From contig JANJXV010000043.1 in the NCBI GenBank assembly GCA_024803745.1, forward strand, positions 521,001 through 585,000: a stretch of 64,000 nt of DNA. The letters are read 5' to 3'. Positions 41,093 to 53,200 of the stretch are shown here, piece after piece. Under the pieces are notes generated by a model. The model made no database searches. It saw only the letters and a list, made by a program, of their open reading frames with translations, and was not told where the DNA came from. This stretch comes from Megascapheus bottae (taxonomy: Eukaryota; Chordata; Mammalia; Rodentia; Geomyidae). Within the stretch, counting starts at the first letter, position 1; every line of letters begins with the position of its first letter. Position numbers and translations under genes: made by a program.

Positions 41093-44000
41093 TAGGGTTA
41101 GGGTTAGGGTTAGAATTTGGGTGAGGGTGAGGGTTAGGGTTAGATTTAGGTTTAGGGTGAGTTTTAGGCTTCGGGTTAGCCTTAAGGTTAATGTTAGAGT
41201 TAGGGTGAGGGGTAGGATTAGGTGAGGGTTAGGGTTAGGGTTAAGGTTAAGTTTGTGTTAGGGTTAGGGTGAGGGTGAGTGTTAGGGTGAGGGTCAGGGT
41301 TAGGGTTATGGTAAGGGTTCAGGTTAGTGTGAGTGTTTGTGTTAGGGTTAGGGGGAGTGTGAGGGGTAAGGTTAGGGTTAGGGATAGGGTGATTATTGGG
41401 TTAGGGTGAGGGTTAGGGTTAGGGTAAGGGTGAGGTTAGGGTTTCGGTTAGGGTTAGTTTTAGGGTTAGATTTAGGGGAGTGTGAGGGTTAGGATTAGGT
41501 TTAGGGTGAGGGTTAGGGTGAGTGTTAGAAAGAGGATGAGGGTTAGTGTTAAGTTTAGGGTTAAAGTTAGGGTGAGGTTTAGGTTTAGGTTTAGGGTTAG
41601 GGTTTGGGTTAGGGTTTGGTTAGGATTAGAGTTAGGTTTAGAGTGAGGGTGAGGGTTAGGTTTTGGGTTAGGGTTAGTGTTAGGGTGAGTGTTAGGGAGA
41701 GGGTTAGTGTTAGGGTGAGGATTAGGGTTAAGGTGAGGGTTGGGTTTAGGGTGAGGGTTAGGCAGAGGGTGAGAGTTAGGGTTATGGTTAGGGTTGTGGT
41801 TAGGTTGAGGTTTAGGTTTAAGGTGAGGTTTAGGTTGAGGGAGTGGGTTAGGGCTACGGTTAGGTTTATGGTTACAGTTATTGTTAGGGGGAGGGGGAGG
41901 ATTAGTGTGAGGGTGAGGGTAAGTTTTAGTGTAAGGGTTAGGGTTAGGGTGAGTGTGAGAGTGAGGGTGATGTTTAGGGTTATGGTTAGTGTGAGGTTTA
42001 GGGTTAGCCTTAAGGTGAGGGTTAGGTTTATGTGAGGGTTAGGGTTAGGATTAGTATTATGGTTACGGTTATGTTTATGGATAGGGTGAGGGTGAGAGTT
42101 AGGGTGAGGGTGAGGGTGAGGTTTAGGATTAGGCTTAGGGTTAGTGTGAGAGTTAGTGTTAGGGTGAGGTTGACAGGGTGAAGTTTAGGGTTAGGGTTAG
42201 GTTGAGGTTTAGTGTTACTTTTAGGTTTGGGTGAAGGTGAGGCTTAAGGTGATGGTTAGGGTGAGGGTTAGGGTTAGGGATAGGGTTAGGTTAAGGCTGA
42301 GGGTTAAGGTGAGGGATAGGGTTAGGGTGAGAGTTAGGATTAGGGTTCGGGTTAGGGTTAGGGTTAGGGTGAGTTTTAGGCTTAGGTTTAGGGTTAAGAT
42401 TACTGGTAGGGTTAGGGGTAGGGTTATGTGAGGGTTATGGTTAGTGTTAGGGTTAGGGTTAAGGTTAGGGTGAGCGTTAGGGTGAGTATGAGGGTTAGGG
42501 TTTGGGTTAGAGTTTGGTTAGGGTTAGGGTGAGGGTGAGGGTGAGGATGAGGGTTAGGGTTTGGGTGAGGGTGAGGGTTAGGTTTAGGGTTAGGATTTGG
42601 GTTAGGGTTAGGCTGAGGGTTAGGGTGAGGGTGAGGGTGAAGGTTAGGCTTAGTGTTATTGTGAGGGTTAGTGTAAGGGTTAGGATTAGTAATAGGGTTA
42701 GGGTTAGAGTGAGAGTGAGGTTTAGGGTTAGGGTGAGGGTTGGGGTTAAGGTGAGGGGTCGGGTGAGGTTGAGGTTTAGGGTTATGTTTAGGGTTAGGGT
42801 TAGGATGAGGGTGAGGTTTAGGTTGAGGGAGAAGGTTAGGGTTAGGGTTAGGGTTAGGTATAGGATTAGGTTTATTTTTAGGGTGAAGGTGAGGGTTAGG
42901 GGGAGGGGGAGGGTAAAGATTAGGTGAAGGGTTAGGTTTAGGATTAGGGTGAGAGTGAGGGTAAGGGTTAGGGTTACGCTTATGGTTAGGGTGATGGTTA
43001 GGGTTAGGGTTAATGTGAGGTTTAGGTTTAGTTGATGGTTAGAGTTAGGGTTAGGGTTAGATTTAGGGTTAGGGTGAGGGTGAGGGTTAGGTTGAGGGTT
43101 AGGGTTAGGTTTATGGTTAGGTTTAGGGTTAGGATGAGGTTGAGGGAGAGTGTGAGGGTGAGGGTTAGGGTTAGGGTTAGGTTTAGGGTTAGGGTTAGGG
43201 TGAGGCTGAGGGGTAGGGTTAGGGTTAGGGTTATGGGGAGGTTTAGGTTGAGGGTGAGAGGTAGTGTTAGGGTTAGATTTAGGGTTAGGGTGAAGTTGAG
43301 TGTTAGGGTGAGTGTTAGTGTGAGGGTTAGGGTTAGGTTTAGTGTTAGGGTAAGGGTTAGGGTAACGGTGAGGGTTAGGGTTAGGTTTAGGGTTAGAGTG
43401 AGTTTGATGGCAAGGGTTAGGGTTAGGGTAAGGGTGAGAATGAGAGTTAGGATGAGGGTGAAGGTGATGGTTAGGGTGAGGGTTAGGTTTAGGTGAGGAT
43501 TAGGGTTAGGGTGAGGGATAGGGTTAGGGTTAAGGTGAGGGTTAGGTTTAGGTGAAAGTTAGGGTTATGGTTAGGATTAGGGATAGGGTTAGGTTTAGGA
43601 TGAGGGTGAGGTTTAGGGTTAGGCTTAGGGTGAGTGTGAGGGTTAGGGTTAGGGTGAGGTTGAGGGTTAGGGTGAGGTTTGGGGTTAGGTTTAGGTTTAG
43701 GGTTAGTTTTAGTTTTACGTTTATGGTGAAGATGAGGCTTAAGGTGATGGTTAGTGTGAGGATTAGGGTTAGGGTTAGGAATAGGGTTAGGTTTAGGCTG
43801 AGGGTTAAGTTGTGGGATAGGTTGAGGTGAGGGTTAGGGTTAGGGTTAGTGTTAGTTTTATGGTTAGGGTAGGGTGAAGGTGTGGGTTATGGTGCAGGTT
43901 AGGGTGAGAGTTTGGGTTAGGTTTATGGTTAGGGTTAGGGTGAAGGTGAGGGTTATGGTGAGGGATAGGGTGCGGGAGAGGGTAAGGGTTAGGGTTAGGT

Positions 44001-47000
44001 TTGGGTTAGGGTTAGGGTTAGGTTTAGGCTTACGTTTAGGTTTAGGTTTAGGGTTAGGGTGAGGGTGAGGTTGAGGGTTAGGTTTATGGTTAGGGTTAGG
44101 GTTAGGTTGAGGTTTCCGGTAAGGCTGAGGGTTAGGTTTAGTGTTCAGTTTAGGATTAAGGTTAGGGTTAGGGTGAGGGTTAGTGTTAGGGTGAGGATGA
44201 GGGTTAGGTTGAGGGTTAATGTTAAGGGTAGTGTTAGGGTTAGGTTTTGGGTTAGGGTGAATGTGAGGCTTAGGGTCCGGGTTAGGGTGAGCGTTAGGTT
44301 TAAGGTTAGGGTTAGGGTGTGTGTGAGGGTGAGGGTTAGGGTTAGGGTTAGTGTGAGGGAGAGTGTTAGGGTGAGGTTGAGGGTGATGGTTAGAGTTAGT
44401 GTGAACGTTAGGGTTAGGTTTAGGTTGAGGGTTAGAGTTAGGGGGAGGGGGAAGGTGAAGCTTAGGGTGATGGTTAGGGCGAGTGTGAGAGTGAGGTTTA
44501 AGGTTAGGTTTAAGGTTAGGTTGAGGGTTAGGTTGAGGGTTAGGTTGAGGGTGAGGGCCAGGGTTAGGGTTAGGTTGAGGGTTAGGTTTAGGGTTGGGTT
44601 TAGGGTGAGGGTGAGGGTTAGGGTTAGGGTTAATTTTAGGTTGAGGGTGAGGGGTATGTTTAGGGTTAGGTGAGGGTGAGGTTTAGGGAAGGGTAAGGGT
44701 TAGGGTTAGGTTTAGGGTTAGGGTGCAGGTGAAGGTTAGGGTGAGGGTTTGGGTGAGCCTTAGGGGTAAGGTAGGGTAAGGGTTGTGATGAGGATGAGGG
44801 TTAGGGTTAGGGTGAGGGTGAGGGAGAGGGATAGGGTGAGGGTGAGATTGAGGGTTAGGGTGCGGGTGAGTGTGAGAGATAGGGTGAGGGTTTGAGTGTG
44901 AGGATTCTGCTGAGGGTTAGGGTTAGGGTTATGGTTAGGTTTAGTGTGAAGATGCGGTTTAGGGTTAGGTTTAGGGTGAGGGTTAGGTTTAGGCTGAAGG
45001 TTAGGGTTATTGTTAGGTTTAGGTTAAGGGTTGGGGTTAGGTGAGGATTAGGGTTAGGGTTAGGGTAAGGGTGAGTGTGAGGGTGAAGTTTAGGTTGAGG
45101 GTGAGGATGAGGGTCAGGGTAATGGTTAGGGTTCAGGTTAGTGTGAGTGTTAGGTTTAGTGTTAGGGTTAAGGTTAGGCTGAGGTTTAAGGTTTGGATTA
45201 GGGTTAGGGTTAGGTTTAGGGTTACGGTTAGGGTTTAGGTTAGGGTTTGGTTAGGGTTAGGATTAGGGTTAGGGTGAGAGTGTGGGTGAGGTTTAGGGTT
45301 AGGGTTAGGGTGAGGCTTGGGTTTGTGTTAGGGTTAAGGTTAGGGTGAGTGTTAGGATAAGGGTTAGGGTTTGGATTAGGATTAGGGTTACGGTTAGGGT
45401 GAGAGTGAGTTTAAGGGTTAGGGTGAGTGTGGGGTTAGGGTGAGGGTTAGGGTGAAGGTGAGGGTTACGGTTAGGGTTAGGGTTAGGGTAAGGGTGAGGG
45501 TTAGGGTCAGGGTGAGGTTTAGGTTGAGGGATAGGGTTAGGGTTAGGGTGAGGGATAAGTTTAGCATGAGGGTGAGGGTTAGGGTTAAGTTTAGGATTAG
45601 GCTTAGGGTGAGGGTTAGGGTTAGGTTTAGGGTTAAGATTAGTGTGAGGGTTAGGGTTAGGGTTTGGGTGAGGGTGAGGGTTAGATTTAAGGTTAGGGTT
45701 AGGGTTAGGGTTTGGGTTAGTTTGAGTGTGAGGGGTAGGGTTAGGCTTAGGGTTAGGATGAGGTTTGGGTTAGGGTGAGGATTAGGAATACGGTTAGGGT
45801 TAGGTTAAGGGTTAGGGTGAAGGTGATAGGTTGAGGGTGAGGGTGAGGGTTAGTGTTAGGATTAGTGTAAGGTTTAGGGCGAAGGTGAGGGTTAGGGTGA
45901 AGTTGAGGGTTAGGGTGAGGGTTAGTGTGAGTGTTATGTTTAGGGTTAGGGTGTGGGTTGGCATGAGGGTTAGGGTTAGGGTTAGGTTTAGGTTTCAGGG
46001 TATAGTTAGGGTGAGGGTTAGGGTTAGGGTTAGGGTGAGGGTTAGAGAGATGGTGAGTGTTAGTTTTAGGGTTAGGGTTATGGTTAAGTTTTGGGTGAGG
46101 GTTAGATTGATGATGAGGGTTAGGGTTAGTTTAGGGTTAGGGTTAGGTCTTGTTTAGGGTTTGGTTAGGTTTAGGGTTTTCGTTAGGGTTAGGTTGAGAG
46201 TGAGGGTGAGTATTAGGGTTCGGGTTCGGGTGAGGGTTAGGTTTGGGTTAGGATTTGTGTTAGGGTTAGGGTTAGCCTGAGGGTTAGGGTGAGGGTTAGG
46301 GTTAGGGTTAGGGTTATGTTTAGGGTGAGTGTTTGGGGGAGCATTAGGATTAGGATTAGGAATAGGGTTAGGGTTAGGCTGAGGGTGAGGGTTAGGGTTA
46401 CGATGAGGGTTGGGGTTAGGATGAAGGTTAGGGTGAGGTTGAGTGATAGGGTTATGGTTATGGTTAGGGTTAGGGTTATGATGAGGGTTAGGGTGAGAGT
46501 GAGGTTTAGGTTGAGGGAGAGTGTTAGGGTTAGGATTAGGGATAGGGATAGGGTTTTGTTTAGGGTTAGGGGTAGGGTTCGGGTTAGGTAAGGGGGAGGG
46601 TTAGGGGGAGGGTTAGGGTTGGGGTTAGGATTAGGGTGAGGGTTACGTTTAGGTGAGGGTTAGGGTTAGCGCTATGGAGAAGTTGAGGGTTTCGTGAGGG
46701 TGAAGGTAAAGGTTAGGGTTAGGGTGAGGGTTAGGTTTAGGGGGAAGTTTAGGGATAGGTTGAGGTTTAGGGTTATGTTGAGGGTTAGGGTGAGGGTTAG
46801 GTTGAGGGTGAGGGAGAGGCTGAGGATTAGAGTTAGGTATAGGGTTAGGGTTAGGTTTAAGGTGAGGGTGAGGTTGACGGTGAGTGTTAGGGGTAGGTTT
46901 GAGGTTAGGGTGAGGGTCAGGTTTAGGGTTAGGGTTAGGGTAAGGGTGAAGGTGAGGTTTAGGGTGAGGGTTAATGTTAGCGTTTGTGTTAGGGTTAGGG

Positions 47001-50000
47001 TTAGGTTAAGGGTTAGGATTAGGTTAAGGGTTAGGTTGAGGGTGAGTGTTACATTTAGGGTTAGGGTGAGAGTGAGGGTGAGGGTTAGGTTTAGGGTGAG
47101 GGTGAGATTGAGCGTTAGCTTGAGGGTGTGGGTGAGGGCTAGGGTGTGGTTTAGGGTGAATGTGAGGGTTTGGCTGAGGGATAGGGTTACAGTTATTGAT
47201 AGGGTGAGGGTGAGGTTTAGGGTTGAGGTTAGGTTTAGGGTGAGGGTTAGTTTTAGGGTGAGGGTGAGTGTTAGTGTTAGCGTTAAGGTTACTGTTAGGG
47301 TTAGAGTAAAGGGTAGGGTTAGTTGAGGGTTAGGGTTAGGGTTCAGGTTAGTGTGAGGGTTTGGGTTAGGTTAGGGTGAGGTTTAGGGTGAGGGTGAGGC
47401 TGAGGCTGAGAGTTAGGGTCAGGGATAGAGGGAGTGTGAGGGGTAACGTTAGGGTTAGGGTAAGGGTGATTGTTGGGGTAGCGTGAGGGTTAGTTTTAGG
47501 GTTATGGTTAGGGCTAGGCTGAGGGTTACTGTGAGGGTTAGGGTTAGGATTAGGCTGAGGGTTAGGCTGAGGGTTAGGGTGAGGGTTAGGGTTAGGGTGA
47601 TGGTTAGGGTTAGGGTGATTGTTAGGGTTAGGGTTAGGTTGAGGGTGAGGGTTAGGGTTAGGTTTAGCGTTAGGGTTAGGATGAGGGTTTGGGTAAGAGT
47701 TTGATTAGGGTTAGGGTTAGGTTTAGGGTGAGGATGAGGGTTAGGTTTAGGGTGAGGTTGAGGGTTAGGTTTAGAGTTCGAGTTTGGGTTAGGGTTAGGC
47801 TGAAGTTTAGGGTGAGAGTTTGGGTTAGCACTAGGTTTAGGGTTAGGGTGAGTGTTAGGGTTAGGATTAGTATTAGGGTTAGGTTTAGAGTGAGAATGAG
47901 GTTTAGGGTTAGGGTGATGGTTGTGGTTAGGGTGAGGGGTAGGGTGAGGGTGAGGGTTAGGGTGAGGGTTAGGGTTAGGGTGAGGGTTAAGTTGAGGGAG
48001 AGGTTTTGTGTTAGGGTTAGGGTTAGGTTTAGGGTTAGGGTTAGGTTTTGGGTTAGGGTTTGTTAAGGTTAGTGTTAGGTTATTGTTAGGGTTAGGTTGA
48101 TGGTGAGGGTGACTGTTAGGGTTACGGTGAGGGTGAGGGTTACGTTTAGGGTTAGGATTAGTGTTAGGGTTAGGGTTAGGGTGAGGTTTAGGGTGAGGTT
48201 TAGGGTAGGGGTTAGGGTTAGATTGAGTATTAGGGGGAGCATTAGGGTTGGAATTAGGAATAGGGTTAGGGTTAGGGTTAGGCTGAGGGTGAGGGTTAGG
48301 GTTAGGATGAGGGTTTGGGTTAGGATGAGGGTTAGGGTTAGGTGAGGGATTGGGTTTTAGTTAGGATTAGGGTTATGGTCAGGGTGAGGGTGAGGGTGAG
48401 GTTTAGCTTGAGGGAGAGTGTTAGGGTTAGGGTTAGGGACAGGATTTGGTAGGGGTAGGGGTACTGTTAGGGTGAGGGTTAGGGTTGGGTTTAGGTTTAG
48501 GGTGAGGGTTAAGGTGAGGGTTAGGTTTGGGTGAGGGTTAGGGTTAGGGTTAGGGTTAGGGCTATGCAGACGTTGAGGGTTCGGGGATTGTGAAGGTGAA
48601 GTTTAGGGTTAGGGTAAGGGTGAGGGTGAGGGTTAGGCTTCGTGTTAGGGTGAGGTTAGGGTTAGGGTGAGGGTTAGGGTGGGGTTAGGTTTAGTTTTAG
48701 GGTTAGGGTGAGGGTAAGGATTAGGGTTAGGGTGGGGGTTAGGGGGGGTTAAGTTAGAGTTAGAGTCAGAATTAGTGTGAGGCTGAGGGTGATGGTTAGG
48801 GTTAGGTTTAGGGTGAGTGTTAGGGTGAGGGTGAGTGTTAGTGTTAGGGTTAGTGTTAGGGTTAGGTTTAGGGTGAGGGTTAGGGTGAGTGTTAGTGTTA
48901 GGGTTAGGGTTTGGGTGAGGGTTAGGTTTAGGGTGAGGGTTAGGTTTAGTTTTAGGGTGATGGTTAGGTGATGGTGAGTGTGAGGTTTGGGTGAGGCTTA
49001 GAATTAGGTATAGGGTTAGGGTGAGGGTGAGGGTGAGTGTGAGTGTTAGGATTAGGGTTAGGTTTGGGGATAGGTTGAGGGTGAGGGTAGGGTTAGGGTT
49101 AGTTTGAGGGTGAGGGTGAGGGTTAATATTAGGTTTAGTGTTAGGGTTAGGGTTTGGTTTAGGGTTAAGGTTAGGTTAAGGTTTAGTTTGAGGGTGAGGG
49201 TTAGGTTTAGGGTTAGGGTGAGGGTTAGGGTTCGAATGTGGGTGAGATTGAGGGTTAGGGTTAGGTTGAGGGTTAGGTTTAGGGTGAGGGTGAGATTGAG
49301 CCTTAGGGTGAGGGCTAAGTTGAGGTTTAGTGTGAGTGTGAGGTTTTGGCTGAGTGTTAGGTTTAGGGTTATTGTTAGGGCGAGGGTGAGTTTTAGGGTT
49401 AGGGTTAGGTTTAGGTTGAGGGTTAGGTTTAGGGTGAGTGTTACCGTTAGGGTTAGGGTTAGAATTGGGGTGGGGGGGTGAGGGTTAGGGTTAGGGTTAG
49501 GGTGAGGGTTAGGCTTAGGGTTAGGGTTAAGGTTATTGTTAGGGTTAGGGTTAGGGTTAGGGTTAGGTGAGGATTAGGGTTAGGGTTAGGGTTTGGGTTA
49601 GGGTTAGCGTGAGGGTGAGGTTGAGGGTTAGGGTGAGGCTTAGGGTTAGATTTAGGGTGAGGGTTAGAGTTAGGGTTAGGGTTAGAGGGAGTGTGAGGGG
49701 TAAGGTTAGGGTTAGCGTTAGGGTGATTGTAGGGTTAGGGTGAGGGATAGGGTTAGGGTTAGGGTTATGGTTAGTGTTATGCTGAGGGTTACTGTGAGGG
49801 TTAGGTTTAAGATTAGACTGAGCGTTAGGTTGAGGGTTATGGTTAGGGTGAGGGTTAGGTTTAAGGTTAGGTTTAGGTTTAGGGTTAGTGTCAGGGTGAG
49901 GGTGAGGTTTAGGGTTAGGGTAAGTGTTAGGGTTAGGCTAAGGGTGAGAGTGAGGGTTAGTGTCAGGGTGAGGATGAGATTTAGGGTTAGGGTTAGGTTT

Positions 50001-50290
50001 AGGGTTAGGATTAGGTTTAGGGTTAGGGTTAGGGTTAGGGATAGAATTTGGGTGAGGGTGAGGGTGAGGATTAGGGTTAGGGTTAGGGTTAGGGTGAGTT
50101 TTAGGCTCAGGGTTAGGCTTAAGGTTAATGTTAGGGTTAGGGTGAGGGGTAGGATTAGGTTTGGGTTAGGGTTAGGGTTGTTAGGGTTTGGGTTAGGGTT
50201 AGGGTGAGGGTGAGTGTTAGGGTGAGGGTGAGGGTGAGTGTAATGGTTAGGGTTCAGGTTAGTGTGAGAGTTTGGGTTAGGTTTAGGGTG
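41093..50290 (+). repeat. Kilobase-scale higher-order repeat marked by GGTTCAGGTTAGTGTGAG
   Basis: The rare landmark GGTTCAGGTTAGTGTGAG occurs at 41316, 45130, 47340 and 50251. The block around the first (41093-41340) aligns with that around the last (50030-50280) at an almost constant offset of about 8936 bp. Shared rare features are AGAATTTGGGTGAGG, GTTTTAGGCT, TTAAGGTTAATGTTAG and GGGGTAGGATTAGG. The two inner copies are more diverged. Confidence 0.7.
46333..48610 (+). repeat. Pair of diverged blocks with ~1.9-kb offset
   Basis: 46333-46710 aligns with about 48235-48600. Both share, in the same order, GGGGAGCATTAGG, AGGAATAGGGTTAGG, TTGAGGGAGAGTGTTAGGG and GCTATG(G/C)AGA(A/C)GTTGAGGG. The GCTATG landmarks are at 46671 and 48561, 1890 bp apart. 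Confidence 0.7.
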
Positions 50291-53200
50291 AGGGTTAGGG
50301 TTAGGTTTAGGGTTAGGCTGAGGGTGAGCATTCGGGTAGGATTAGGGTTAGTGTTAGGGTGAGTGTTAGGGGGAGGGTTAGGGTTAGAGTGAGGTTTAGG
50401 GTTAGGGTGAGGGTTGGGGTTAGGGTGAGGGCTAGGCTGAGGGTGAGAGTTAGGGTTCTGGTTAGGGTAAGAGTTAGGGTGAGGGTGAGGTTTAGGTTGA
50501 GGGAGTGGGGTAGGGTTAGGTTTAGGGTTAGGTTTAGGGTTACAGTTATGGTTAGGTGGAGGTGGAGGATTAGGGTGAAGGTGAGGGTAAGGTTTAGTGT
50601 AAGGGTTAGGGTTAAGGTTATGGTAAGAATGAGGGTGATGGTTATGGTTAGGCTTAGGGTGACTGTTAGGGTTAGGGTTAAAGTTAGGGTTAGGTTTAGG
50701 TTATGGTTAGGGTTATGATTAGGGTTAGGATTACGGTTATGTTTAGGGTTAGGGTGAGGTTGAGGGTTAGGCTGAGGGTGAGGTTGAGGTTTAGGATTAG
50801 GCTTAGGGTTAGTGTGAGAGTTAGGGTTAGGGTGAGTTTAATAGGGTGAAGTTTAGGGTTAGGGTTTAGTTGAGGGTTAGTGTTACTTTTAGGTTTAGGT
50901 TGAAGGTGAGGATTAAAGTGATGGTTAGGGTGAGGGTTAGGGTTAGGGATAGGGTTAGGTTTAGGCTGAGGGTTAAAGTGAGGGTTAGGGTTAGGTTTAG
51001 GATTAGAGTTAGGGTGAGGGTGATGGTGAGGTTTAGGGTTAGGGTTAGGTTGATGGTTAGGGTGAGGGTTAAGGCGAATATGAGTGTTTGGGTTAGGGTT
51101 AGGTTTAGGGTTAAGGTTTGGGTTAGGGTTTGGTCAGGGTTAGGGATAGAGTGAGGGTGAGGGTGAGGATGAGTGTTAGGGTTAGGGTGAGGATGAGGGT
51201 TAGGTTTAGGGTTAGGATTTGGGTTAGGGTTAGGCTGAGGGTTAGTGTAAGGGTGAGGGTGAGGTTTAGGTTTAGGCTTAGTGTTAATGTGTGGGTTAGG
51301 GTTAGGGATAGCATTCGTATTAGGTTAGGGTTAGAGTGAGAGTGAGGTTTAGGGTTAGGGTGAGGGTTGGGGTTAAGGTGAGGGGCAGGGTGTGGGTGAG
51401 GGTTAGGGGTAGGTTTAGGGTGAGTTTGAGATTGAGGTTTAGGTTGAGGGAGAGTTTAGGGTTAGGGTTATGGTTAGGTTTAGGATTAGTTTTATGTTTA
51501 GGGTGTTGGGGAGGGTTAATGGGAGGGGGAGGGTAAAGGTTAGGGTAAGGGTTAGTTTTACGATTAGGGTGAGCATGAGGGTGATAGTTAGGGTTATCCT
51601 TATGGTTAGGGTGAGGGTTAGGGTTAGGGTTAAGGTGAGGGTTAGGGTTAGGTGATGGTTAGGTTTAGGTTTATGATTAGGGTTAGGGTGAGGGTGAGGG
51701 TTAGGGTGATGGTTAGGCTTAGGTTTATGATTAGGTTTAGAGTTAGGGTGAGGGTGAAGGAGAGGGTGAGGGTGAGGGTTAGGGTTAGGGTTATGGGGTG
51801 GGTTAGGTTGAGGGTGAGGTTAGGGTTAGGGTTAGGGTTAGGGTGAAATCAAGGGTTAGGGTGAGTGTTAGTGTGAGGGTTAGGGTTAGGGTTAGGGTTA
51901 GAGTAAGGGTTAGTGTTACGGTGAGGGTTTGGGTTAGGTTTAGAGTTAGAGTGATGGTGATGGTTAGGGTGAGGGTTATGGTTAGGGTGAGGGTAAGGCT
52001 GAGGGTTATAGTTAGGGTGAATGTTAGGATTAGGGTTAGGGTTAGGGTGAGGGTTAGGTTTAGGTGAGGGTTAGGGTTATGGTTAAGTTTAAGGTTAGGA
52101 TTAGGGTTAGGGTTAGATGAGGGTGAGGGTTAGGATAAGGGTGAGGGTGAGGTTTAGGGTTAGTGTTAGGGTTAGGGTTAGTGTGAGGGTTAGGTTGATG
52201 TTTAAGGTTAGGGTTAGGTTGAGGTTTAGGTTTAGGGTTAGGGTTAGGGTGAGGGTGAGGGTTAGGATGAGGGTGAGGGTGAGGGTTAGGGTTTTGTTTA
52301 GAGTTAGGTTTAGGCTGAGTGTTAGGGTTAGGTTTAGGGTAAAGATTAGGGTGAGGGTTAGCGTTAGGATTCGGGTTAGGCTAAGGATTGGGGTGAGTGG
52401 TTTTGGGAGTGTGATGGTTAGGGTTAGGGGTAGGTTTTGGGTTAGGGTTAGGGTTTTGGTTAGGGTAGGGTTTGGGTAGGGTTAGGTTCAGGGTTAAGTT
52501 TTGGTTTAGGGTAAGGAATAGGGTTAGGGTTAGGGTTAGGGTAGGGTTGGGGTGAAGGTGAGGGTTAGGGTTTGCGTTAGGTTTAGGGTTAAGGTTCGCG
52601 TTAGGATTAGGGTTAGGATTAGGGTTTTGGTTAGGGTTTGGGTTAGGTTTAGGGTTAGGGTTAGTGTTAGGGTAATGGTGACTTTAAGGGTAGGCTTAGG
52701 GTGAGTGTTAGGGGTAGGCTTAGGGTTAGGGTGAGGTTTTGGGTTAGGGTTTCATGTAGGGTTCCGGTTAGGGTTAGGGTGAGGATGAGGGTGAGGATTA
52801 GGGTTAGGGTTCTGGTTAGGGTTAGTGAGAGAGTGAGGGTGAGAGATAGGGTGAGGTTGAGGTTAGAGTGAATGTTACATTGAATGTGAGTTTTAGGGTG
52901 AGGCTTACGGTGAGGGTGAGTGTTAGGCTGACCGTTACGTTTATGGTTAGGGTTCGGGTGAGAGTTAGGGGGAGGGGTAGGTTTTGGGTTAGGGTTAGGG
53001 TTAGGTTTAGTGTTAGGGTAATGGTGAGGGTGAGGGTAGTATTAGGGTGAGCGTTAGGGTTAGGTTAGGCTAAGGTTTAGGGTGAGGGTTAAGGTTAGGG
53101 TGAGGGTTAGGATTAGGGCTAGGGTTAAGGTTTGGGTTAGGTTTAGGGTTAGGCTTAGGGTTATGATTAGGTTTAGGGTGATGCTTATTTTTAGGGTTTC

